Shown here piece by piece: positions 21,766 to 33,600 of a stretch of 64,000 nt of DNA. Source of the stretch: Blasia pusilla (Eukaryota > Marchantiophyta > Marchantiopsida > Blasiales); contig CM114271.1 in the NCBI GenBank assembly GCA_050084515.1, positions 35,526,001 through 35,590,000 on the forward strand, given 5' to 3'. The notes under the pieces were generated by a model. It was not told the origin of the DNA, made no database searches, and saw nothing but the letters and a program-made list of their open reading frames with translations. Within the stretch, counting starts at the first letter, position 1, and the number at the start of each line of letters is the position of its first letter. A program made the translations under genes and the position numbers.

Positions 21766-24599
21766 AGTTCCTAGTATGCATTTGGATTTGGAAATGTCGT
21801 AATAGTGGGTAATAAGTTTTACTCTTTGGTTGTTCTTTCTTTTATCTATGGATGTACTTGAAAAATTGTGTATGGTTTTTTCAAGGGTTGGTGTTTTAGT
21901 GAGATGAAGCTCATTACTTCTATGACTAAAAAATGATAATAATTTTTTTTATTCATGTTTTAGTTCATTGTAAATGGGTGATGCCAAAGTCAATCAAGTC
22001 GAGGGAGAGAGTTAGGATCACGCCAACTTAATTCACATGGTGAGAGTTCATTCACACCAAGTTTGGACTTATAATTATGATTTTATTCATCCTCATATGA
22101 GATAAAGATATCGAATATGTTTGGAAATTCTTCTAAAAGTAGAGGATGATATTGAACCGTTTATGCCGTCTATGCTCGAATTTGAAGGCAAGAAAGAGAG
22201 TTGAATTAGCAAAATGTGTTGCAAGAGTTATCTATTGATTTGCCCATAATCCACACTAACGAATCTTGCACATGGACAAAGTCCATGTCCGGGGACTTAT
22301 GTCCGTCCCTAGCATCGACATGTCCGTGTAGGCACGAGAACCCGCAGGCCGCGGCCTGCATCTGAGCCCGCCCCGCCTTTCCGGCAGTGTACACACGGAC
22401 TTACCTAGCCCACACCTAGTCTAAGCACCCATCATTAGCTTTATAGCCAGCACCAGCCCGCAAGAGCCTTGTCTTACGCAAGGTGGTGCGTGCTACATAT
22501 GAGCCCATACCTTCCCACCTCCCTTAATATGAGCTTGCACCCATTTCCGTTCGAGCAACAGGGGTATAGAAAAAACCCAGGCGGGGGACCCTTTAGACAT
22601 GTACGTTTCCGTGCAACCATGGAATATTGACTCTTGGGTGATTCATGTGGTATTGGGAAATCGACTATCATCAAATACACATAGTTTGTTATTAAATTTC
22701 TCACGAGTAGATAATACAAACTATACTAAAATTTGTTTACAGGCTAAAAATGAGTAAAAATTAGAAGGATCAAATACTCAAATCTGAGCATATATACGGA
22801 GAAAAAATTTCAGAAATCATAGGAGCTATAGATACATCTTACATAAAAATAAAATTAAAACGTGTTATTCACTACTTCCTAAAGTATTATAATAATCACC
22901 ACTCTACTTCTCCATTGTATTTGTAATACCGATCTAAAGTTTTGGGACTTATGTGATAGTAGTTCTACCAATCGTGGCAGTACTCATGATTCTTCATATC
23001 TAAGAAAATCCATAGTATTTAAATGCATTGAATGGACAAAAGTTTCTTTCTCAAACGGAAATTACTTCTCACTTGCAGATAGATAACATAGTGAAATCAA
23101 AGTTATATTTTCTATAGTAGGCGGAAATATCTATTATTCTCTTCAATCATAATTGTTGAAACGTCTCCATTCACACTTGCATCAAGGTGATCTATTGAAA
23201 TTTTTAATAGAAATATTTTAAATCCAAGAGTGAAAATCAAACGTGTTTTTTAGTTACTTGAAAAGAAGAAAGAAAATTCTACGCATTGTTCACTATCCCT
23301 TGAAATTGTTTCTAAAGTCACATTCGGAGAATATATACAATGAACTTGTATAACATTTCTACTAACAAGCATTGTAGACTTGGCCTTCAAACTCAACCTC
23401 CAAAGAAAGATGTATTAAAATAAGGAGTTCTTAGACTACAATTATGAATGGAAATCTTTGAGATTGCTCAAATATGAAATTTGAAAAAAAGTGTATTAAG
23501 TCCAATAGATTTTGAAAAGACATCTAGATCAAAATTTCCTATAATTCACAACTTTAGATAGAAGGTGCTTTAACGGAAATTCTCGGAGGTCAACTTCGCA
23601 AACATGTTTGTTTTTGTGCAACCTTGAACTTAAGTGTTGACGGTTAAGAGAATGAATGAATAAAATAATGGGGTTTTAATCCTATAACTTTTGTTCTAGA
23701 GTATAATACTTATTATATTTTGTGCTGGAAATAATTGTGTGGGAATGGATTTGATTATGAACTCTTGCTTTTGTAGATATCTTACAACACTACATATGAT
23801 AGAATTTGATGTGACATTTAAATAAGGATCAATAGTAACTTATAGAAATTGCATTGGATGATCATGAGGTATCAATTTTCTTTCAAAGCTAAATTTGTTA
23901 TGTGAGCATATGCGCATGATAAATCAAACTTTTAAGATGTAGCCAAATATGAAAAAAATATAGAGAGCTTGACAATTTATTACACCGATTTATAAAAGTG
24001 TTAAGAAATATTTGAAGGTGGATTTCCTTTAATATATCGTCGTCTTCCATAGAATGACTAGTTTACCTTCAAAGGGTTACGACTAAGCAAAGGATCTTTT
24101 TGTAACCAAGATACCATGTTAGATTTTTTTCTTGACTTATCATAAAGATAGGAAATTTCCTCTAAACCAAATCTTCAAGAAAAAATGTTCCTCTCATGTA
24201 ATTATATGATAGATCTCTTTTGAAATCTAAAATACATCTCATAGTTTCATATGAAATCTGTACGAATAGAACAATTACAAACACAACATTGGTATTTGGT
24301 GCAACTCTTTCTCATTTTACGCAAGATAATAATTTGCATCATAATTGAGTTGTTTGATAACTATCAAAAATATCCCTAGTGATATGCCTCAATAGTTGAG
24401 GATGCTCCAAGGGCAACTCTAGCTTGTATTTGACTACCTAGACTAGATCCATCAAAATCCGTTGAGACTAAAAAAATCAAAACTAAAATAAAATACGCTA
24501 CCCAAATTTTAGGATGTGGAGAGACTACAATATCACAAGAAAATATTATTTGTTCTTGCTTGCTTATGATAGCTAAGACTTTTATTCACTATAAATGCG
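21766..24599. other. AT-rich intergenic DNA downstream of the ABC transporter
   Basis: No coding sequence recognised apart from the GGAC/GTCC palindrome cluster near 22270. The 3' untranslated region and terminator of the minus-strand transporter should lie just below 24600. Confidence 0.45.
22265..22410. repeat. cluster of GGAC-N-GTCC palindromes
   Basis: CATGGACAAAGTCCATG (22271-22287, perfect 7-bp arms), GGACTTATGTCC (22293-22304) and CGACATGTCC lie within 60 bp. A similar cluster lies at 45510-45579 downstream of the chromovirus, where CGGACTTTGTCCATATGCA reads as a reverse-complement relative. Possibly fragments of one retroelement LTR. Confidence 0.55.
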
Positions 24600-27500
24600 T
24601 TATTTTGTTCGAGACTTTGAACTTCTATCACGTACTCTCCACACCATAAAAGTTGCGACCCGAAAGATGACCATGAACCAAAACAGGGTTAGCATGTCAA
24701 GGCCAATTCGACTATGATCTAAAGAACGATTTTTTTGGATCGTACTCCACACAAAGACATTTTGGGAGTCTTTCAATCGTGGACAATCACATCGAGGGCA
24801 AGCTGTTGGATTTACTCTACAAAGGACGTTTTGACCTCCATTTAAACATTCAGGTTTGTTGACATCACAAAAAAATGCGATTGAGGTAAGTGCATTGAGT
24901 GCATATTGAATAGGATTGGTCCAGAAGATCCAAAGAGCTGTAGGAAGTACTTTCGTTTTGGGCACAACTACTCCTGAGGTGGCTGTCCAAAATCCAATAA
25001 GAAGCGTTACCAATGTTCCGGCAACCTGAACCAAATATACCCACAACAAGTTATATGAGCTCAAAATCTAGAATTTTCAAGAAAATCTGAGCAATCTATA
25101 TCTAGAAGATTGAAAGAGAACAAAATTCATTGAAGAGATGGAACAATAGTGGTCCAATATCCAAGACTCATAGTAAGATGAATTATCTACATCCAATAGA
25201 AGTAAACTTTTGTCCATGGGATTTTTGTTGTCTTATCCTACACTAGGTTGGACTTATCCATTTCCATGTATAGTCAAGCAATTCTTGGGTTAAAATTTTT
25301 TTATGAACATAACCAATCATCTTTTTATTTTGATTTTTTTTTTTTGGAGAAAATCTTATAGTAATGTTTTCTCATGAAGGATTGATGTTTGTGTGTCACT
25401 AATGAAAAGAAGTTAAGTTTGAAACCATTCGTGAGATTTTATATGATTCAAAAACAAGGGAGGGGGCCCAAAGAATTATTAATATATCTATAACTACTAA
25501 CTAGAGTGCTCATACTTATCATCTCTAGTTGACTATCCAAATTCTTTTTTTCTGCAATAGGTGCCAAACGTATATATTTCGAGGGCTCCAACTTTCATGA
25601 GCTTATAAATTGAATCAATAATTCTATTAATCGTATGAATGGTTAAGGTCTATATATATTCTGTTAATCGTATGAATTTTTCAGGCCTATATGTCTTCCA
25701 CCTCCCCTACTTGGCTTTTATGAATGACTTTCCTCACACTTTGAAGCTAGATAGATCCAAGCTAAAGAGAAAGCTAACGATAGAGCTTATGATTCTATTA
25801 ATCTTATCACGTTAACATTATTTTTCATGCCGATTTTTCTTAAGAATTCATGTCTCAAGAATCAATTATAGGATAGTAGCTAGTATCATAGAATGCTTTT
25901 GTACAAACTTTCAATCAAATTGCATCATATGCATAGGACTATGAAAAGAATGTATTACTTGGTATATAAAAAATAGACACTATACTATTAGGGCCTCTCA
26001 TTTGGGAGGGATGATGGGTCTGGTGTCTTAGTATCATAGTAATCTCCCTCACAAGGGATATGGCATCTTCCTAGGCATTCCGAGAAAGAGAATGAGGGCC
26101 ACCTTCCCCTAATAATTGTTGAAAAGAACAATAATAATGATTATACACTATACTTATAGCCTATTGACGTCTTACAAGCAAAAAAGAAAACCTCGCAAAA
26201 GGAAAAATCTGAGATATCCTGTTTTTTCTAGACTTCAAAAAATTGGTCAATAAATTGTCGATATTGGAATTTCCATCGTGTAAAGGTCTATATCCACTTT
26301 CTAAGCGGACAAAAATTTGAATTAAGGAATTCTTTGTATACCTAAAGATCTAAAATCCATGAGAGTGATTTAGAAAAAAATGTTATCGATGATATATGTT
26401 GGATGACATTCTTATTAGAAAAGAAACGTTAAGTACAAGACATTTTAAGCATCAAAAGACACAATACATACGGTTAGGCCAATATGTAGTATGTCTTTTG
26501 ATGTAGAAGGTTAAAAACAAGAGATCAAGAACAAATCATCAATCCTATGTACCCGACCCTCCGAGAAAACTACTCAACATTTTGGGAAGAAGATCTAAAT
26601 CATAAACTAATTTTACTTTTGAGAGGAGATCTCCTTTCCTATTATATTGTGCACAGCAAGAGAAACCCTCACTAGTTAGAAAGGAGTTTTGAAGGAACCA
26701 TACCTGAGCAACAACACCTATTGAAGCGAGAAGCATCCCCAGAAATGTGATCGCGAGAGTCAGTTCAAAGAGAACAAACCAGTATCGAAGAAAATCCAAA
26801 CGACTATCAACAGCCATTTGAACCATGAATAAGTAGATGAAACAGTATATCAATGTAGATAATGCTACATATGGCACCTACAAACAATGAATGAATAAAG
26901 GATTAGCCATAGAGCTCGTGCATACCAAGGATGAAAGGATCAAAGAGAGTGCACATGAAGCATAATACGCAAAATGTAGTCATGCCTAGACAACGCAAGT
27001 CTCACAACTTCCAAACTAGTACTTTCAATCCCACAATTCTTATCTTTCTTCATGAAATTAAAGTGAGGAAATTAAGACGTTTTTATGAGACTAAGTTTTC
27101 ACTAAAGATTGTGCAATTCGTCATTGGTGTAATTTTTTTAAGAAATTCCTTCAATGCATATGGTTTAAGCCACTTCATAGACTTACATATGTACTCACTT
27201 TACATGAAGCCAAAAAAAAACTTGAAAAAATTCGTGCAAGAAAAATAGGAGATACTCCATGAGTGCAAAGAAAAAAAAATTGTACACATACAATTTGAAG
27301 AAATCTCACCTCTCCAATTGTCCAATTGAGATTGAAAAGAAAAGTGTTGTATTGTCTGCTAGCCTTATCTCGTGCATAGACCGTTCTTTGTAATACCACT
27401 TGAGGTATGACACTTTGTGCATTGGAGATAGCAAGCAAGAGGGAAGATAGAAAGATGCTCCCTGAACGAGTATTCATTCCTGGTAAGGTGTCGTAAGGTT

Positions 27501-30276
27501 GATTGAAGAAAATGGATCCGAGTAGTAATGCCGTTGCAATTCCGGAGAATATCCTTCCCCAACTGTAGAGCACATTTCTGTAGTAGAATAAATTCAGCTT
27601 TAAAAACAATTGTTTGGCCCTTGTTCCATAGTAGGATCCATAACCTCTATTTTCAAGTCGTGGAAAATTAGGCTGGTCTTGGAATTGTCTTAATCGTTGG
27701 AGTTCAATATGGTTGTGCAAAGCCAACTCACTTACGCGATACTCAAAGGCATAGTCTTTAATAGACTTACTATCCGCCATCCCATCTCCAATCAAATTGA
27801 TGGCATATGTAGAAACACTCATATTCGGAGGGCAAAGGGGTGATCCAGGCAATGATTCGAAGTAGTCCTGAAAAAACAAAACCACAAATATTGACTCATT
27901 AATTAGGCCACTATTCTTTGAAATCTAAATATCTAAAATTGATAAGTTTGTAAGATCTCAAATTTTTTAACAATATATTAAGAAGTACATTTTTTTTAAT
28001 AAATAATCTACCTTAAGACTTCCATAGTCAACTTAGATATTACTCTTTTCACCTTGAGGTTCTCTACTAGTGATATCTAAATCTTAAAGATAGAATAACT
28101 CTTCCATCTCATATCCCAACAAAAGGAGAAAGATCTTCATGGTTTAAATACCTATGTGGATGAATGACATTGAATATAGACACTCATCACAATTTATGGG
28201 CATATAGTTGGGGCTAAAAAAATATTCATCATCTACTTTGAGATTTCAACATGGTTAGAAAGATCTCATAGTTGAGATTTCAATGACCATGCCATAGAGC
28301 CCTTGGATATTATTTTAGACGGGAGGAAAGTGTCCCATATCCTATTTGTAATTATAAAAAGAAGTTTCCTAATTTTCTATATGTAAGTTGAAGTTGATTC
28401 AAATGTTTGACTCAAACTTTAAAACCCACGCCCTCTAAGTAAAAGTAGTTGAACAAGGGGTATTATGCTCATCTTGATGAAATGTTACATAATTAGCCTT
28501 GCAAGTCATGACAAGAGTCGCACTAAGGGAACAAAAAATATATTAACTTACCTAGAGGGTTCATGTTATTCATATCCTTGTAAGAAATGTTTTTAGATGC
28601 CTCTTTGGATATGAATTATTTATTTCCATCCTCCATTTATACTTCCATTTTCCTTAGCTCTAGGAGAAGCAAAATCTCGTCTGAACAACATATAATATTT
28701 TTTTTCATCATCAACTTTTTCTTTTGTAGTCACTCAAGTGCATCACACTAAAAATTCAAGCCAGTATGATTTTTAACATATCCAACACAAAAGGAAGGTT
28801 TGAGAGGAACCTTCACAAGTTCGGCATTTTTCCCAACAGCTCCAAAGTAGACGCTCTCTCCTCCTCGCTTAAGAATTTGGACACTTGTAAGGGTCGATAA
28901 GATTCTTTGGCTTGGCATCCCTAACGCAACTATAACGATTCTTCCGGTGCTTGCAATGTGCTGCAATAAGAACAATATTATGGATTAATCTTAACGGTGT
29001 TTAATTTCTCATCCTTTACGTGCATATAGAGCACAATAAATTCTTGAATCCCCATCCAAGAACAATTTCGTCCAATCCCTACATCGAGTTGAGTTTTCCT
29101 TGACACAACTCACTCACGAGTTGCCCACTTCAAAACTATATCATCTTGGAGGGAGGCCCACGCTTTTTCATATGTTACCCACACAAAGGAACGCAATGTA
29201 TTGTGGAATCCAAATCGGTATTATTTTGAGAATTTGGGTTGTGGGTTTCACAAAGTCTTGAAGTGTGGACATATGCATTCATCTCATGTCTACGTTATAT
29301 ATGAAAATTTGAAAGTTAACATAAATATCCGAAAAAGGATTCGGAAAGCAAAACTTACGCACCCAATAGTAGTCCGCTAATCCACCTATATGGGGTGGCA
29401 CTTGATTAAGAATAATGGATAATCGCGACGCTTAGGTACTCTTGGTTTTTTTCCTCACCATTTAGACTCTCCACAAGTTCAGGTAAACGCATGTTAACTA
29501 ATTACTATCTCCCCCATCCCTCTCAAGAGGCCACACACTACATGGTTTTAATTACCCATCAACTCTACATGATCAAATAATTTCATTTCTTGAATGGATT
29601 TTGGAAGAGTTTTATTAAAAAAAAAAAACAAAAGAATGAGAGGTGTTCGAAAATCGAAAAATAAACAAAACAAATGAGGTTGTGCTAAACTACCCCCAAG
29701 AGAAGAGATTGGCATAGCAAAACGAAGTGTAAGTGTAAGTGCAAGGTGCATAGGAGAGTGGGGTTGGTGATGGCACACCTTCAACGTCGTGATGATCTCA
29801 AGAGCGGATCTGCTGTCAAGATTTCTGGTGGGCATGTCGAGAAACATGACACTCGGGTTTCTTGCGAGCTCCGCGGCAATCGCAAGACGTTCTGCTTCGA
29901 CTGAGGTGAGGTAGCTCAGGCTCAATGACTTCACCAGCGTATGCTCGATACTCTTCAGTCCCATTATCACCAGAACCTGCGCGGCGAGCATCGTGGAGGT
30001 GTGTTGGAGCTCATCGTGGAGGTGGGGCTCCCGAGTGCATCAAATTCAAAAGAGGATTGATTCATTGACTGACTGAATGACTGACTGAATGAATGAATGA
30101 ACAAACTGATTTCTTGTGCGCAGGGACCCCAGAGGGCCATGGGACTTGCTGAGTTCGGGTTTGGAATTTCGTGTTATCTATCTAGAGCAGGGCTCAGCAT
30201 CACCTGTTCTACGGACTCTTCCCTTCAACTGCTCTTATTTCTGAAGCTCATGGCTAGCCTGCGTGGAAATTGAAAG

Positions 30277-30313
<37 letters not shown>

Positions 30314-30561
30314 TTGGAATTCACTGCGGCGTGGAAATTGAAAGACGACTAGTGATTGAGAGAATGTACTCATTAAGTAGTGCCTGTCGTAGCCTTGCGA
30401 GATTGAGAATGAGATTGAGACAGAGATTGTGAGTGAAGCTATGGAGCTTGGTGTTCTCTGTATAGAGCACGAGAGTTTGGCATCACCTATTCTACGTACT
30501 CTCACCTTCATCTGCTCTAATTTGTGAAGCTACTGGCCAGCCTGCTTTGACTGCGGCGTGG

Positions 30562-30605
<44 letters not shown>

Positions 30606-33600
30606 TGGAATTTGGTGTTATCTAGAGCATGAGAGTTTGGCATCACCTGTTCTACGTACTCTTCCCTTCTCGCGGAAGTCAAGATTTTACCCAGATGAAG
30701 AGCGGTGTTGAAAGCTACAGCTTCGCGAATAGTCATGTAGGGTGATAAAGCTTCGAGCGAATCCACATACCCCACAACACGTGCGAAAGCTTTGGGTTCT
30801 CTGGGGTAGCCATTGACCAATATCTGACCTCCCATGCGGTTCGACATGACCCGGCGTCCTGTTCAAACAGCAACCAGAATCCAGGGATCATCACAAGTGA
30901 ATGGCGGTGCGTTTCTCAGCTGCTGCCTCACAGGCTCTCTGCCTTTCTGAAAGTCAAGGAAACGTTCCAAGCGGTTCATGGCAATCTCAAATGTGAGATC
31001 TACTAATACTCTCAGATTTCTCACAACATTGTAGGAGGAGCTCCATGTTCTTGAGTTTCCTCACTCTTTCTTCGTCGCTGCATCTTCTGGTTTTGCAAAG
31101 CCTATCATTTTCGTAGTCGTGTTTGTCAATCCGAGATCTTCAGGATATCTAGCCTGGAAGCAAGTGTGATTGATGGAAGCACTCTTTCTGCCTATGAAGG
31201 AAGTATCCGATGCGAACCAATGGGTTCCTCCAATATTCATGACCAGAACGTGGAATGAGAAGTGTCTGCAGAGTCTGACCTGCTAAGCAATTCAGCAGAG
31301 TTGTCTTTCCTGACCCTGAAGCTCCAAGAATGCCGATCATCTCATCAGGTTCAGCCCAGCCCGAGATGCTGGTCAAGATCTGCAGTCTGTGTCCTATGCT
31401 CGGTAACATGATTTCGTAGCTGACTTCATGCCACGATAGAACCATCGGCAGTGCATAGTGGGACAACTTGGGGATTGCAGAAAACAAATCCTCGTTTTCT
31501 TCACTTTCTCTTCTAATGTACTTCGCCTGTGGCCACAACGACACAGATCAAGGCGCTTGAACAGATGCTCAAGCTTTCTGCATTGCAACACTTGCTTATG
31601 AAACGAAAACCCAGTAAGGTGAATCCACCACTGGATCTTTCCGATTGCAGACAGGATTCATGCTCAAAAGGAAGACATCTCTCTATTCTTTCGGGCCTAA
31701 TTCTACAACTCCACCAGCATCTCTCGACTCTCAGAAGCCCATCCCTACTTCGTTCACTACGAGTCACTGGTACTCAAGTTCACACCTCTGGAGCATGGAT
31801 CAGACCCAACATTCCAATCATCCCCACGTCGACTACCAACTCACAACCTCACAGAGCTGGCGTTCATCTCCCATTAAACCGACTGCACCTTCCAGGAAAA
31901 CTTCCTGAAGACTTCCCAAGACTATTGCCCCTCCCTCAACATCTGACTCCTCTGCCAGTTAATCCTCTCGGACATGGATGGAATTGGCACTCACACTGCA
32001 TCAAGGAAGGAACCATAGAAGTGCGATCAGAAAAGCAATCAGAGTGCCAGAGAGAGAGAGATGGTGGTCTATGAATGTACCTCTGCACTAGGAGTAATGA
32101 CTGTCTTCGGTTTATGCCTGACCCTCGTCAGAACCCCCAACGTGAGAACAGTCCACATTATGAGCCACCCTACGAGAACAGCTATGGAGATGGCGATCCA
32201 GTGGTCACCGGTGTAGAATTGTCCTTTGACCAGAAATGCTCGGCCTATAGTTTGATCAGGATTTTGTCCACGACACTGAGGAATGAGTGTCACGTTGCTA
32301 TCTTTGCAAAGCACTCTGTAGTTGGCTGAATTGAACTCGTTGATCATCAGTGCGTGTATACCCCATTGTAAGGGATCTATATAGTAAGCCCAGATCCAGT
32401 ACTTGGGAACCTCGAGCCGTGGAACCAGAAACCCCGCGAATGTGATGAAAATCGCGATCATGATTCCTGCAAGACACGACTCATCTTCAGCAGTTCGACC
32501 CTTTCCTCTCGTATGGACATCATCTTCATTGCATCCGAGCTGTCTACACCTTCCTAGACGACACTGATGTCTACAGTTCCAGTCCTTCCTGGGTGTTTAT
32601 GAAATCCCTACCTGTGAGCTACCGAGCATTCATTCCTGGCGCAGAGACGAAACCCATCAGTGCAAGCTTTTTGTTGCCCTACAAGCTACACATCTCGCTG
32701 AAGCTGGCAGGAGGATCAAGCCTGTGTCGTGATCGGATGGGGAGAGGCGATATCCTGGGCAGAGCAGAGATGGCTCTTCAAGCGACGGATTCGGCAACAG
32801 AAATTTGTGAGTGCGAGAGTTTATAGAGCTCAGGGGAGCGAATCGAAGGTTCGTCCTAATTCTTGAGAGCCAGTGAAGAGTCTTACCAACCATTCCGTTG
32901 GCGGAAATGGCATCAGGTGCGAATGCGCTCACGAAACGCACCAGGAAGGCGCCGTTGAGAACGGAGAGCAAGATGACCGAATAGAAAGTCCAGAAATGCC
33001 GGCCTCCATCACTGATCGATAAGTTCGTCGTGAAGTAGACTATGAGTGTCCATGACGTTGCCTGCATAGATTCCCAGGACCCGAAATCTGAGAACAGCTG
33101 ATGGCGATTCTCTGATGTAAATCAACAATCTGTAAGAACAGTCGCCGAAGGAAATGTGGGAAGGTTAAGAATACGCGGAACTTTCTCCTCCCGCTTACAT
33201 AGCGCAGTACTCGTGGAACAAGCTCCGAACAACGAAAGAAAGCCCTTCGAATCTGACGCTTACCTCAGCCAACGAAAAGGGCAGACTTCCCAACATCTTC
33301 GCGAAGAGGTAGGACTTCGGACGGAAATAGTGCGCGTCTTGCTGCTTGTAGTAGATGGCTCGCTCCTCCAGGAGCGCTGGCAGTTGGCCGAGATTGAAGA
33401 GCGTCATGTCGAGAAGGGAGACGAAGAAAACGCTCCGCAGGAGAGACATGTTGGAAGAATCGGCGTTCTTTTTGACGCGGAAGAATATGAATCCCGTGTA
33501 TGACGCCAGGATCAATACCTGCCAATGAGGTTCCCAAACACACACACAGACAGACAGATGACCAATGTGCTCTGTGAGAATGCAAAGATCGAAATCCCCT

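Noticed and set aside
24600-31526. A second, separate half-size ABC transporter gene
   Set aside because: Exon 10 (32466-32081) and exon 11 (31526-31280) both end or begin in phase 0 with good splice sites, and the domain order (NBD-TMD-NBD-TMD) is that of one full-size ABCG, so one gene is the simpler model.
31529-32074. 181-codon plus-strand frame inside ABCG intron 10
   Set aside because: It fills an intron of the minus-strand gene, has biased low-complexity composition (Pro/Ser/Leu/His) and no recognisable domain. Probably a chance frame in GC-moderate DNA.
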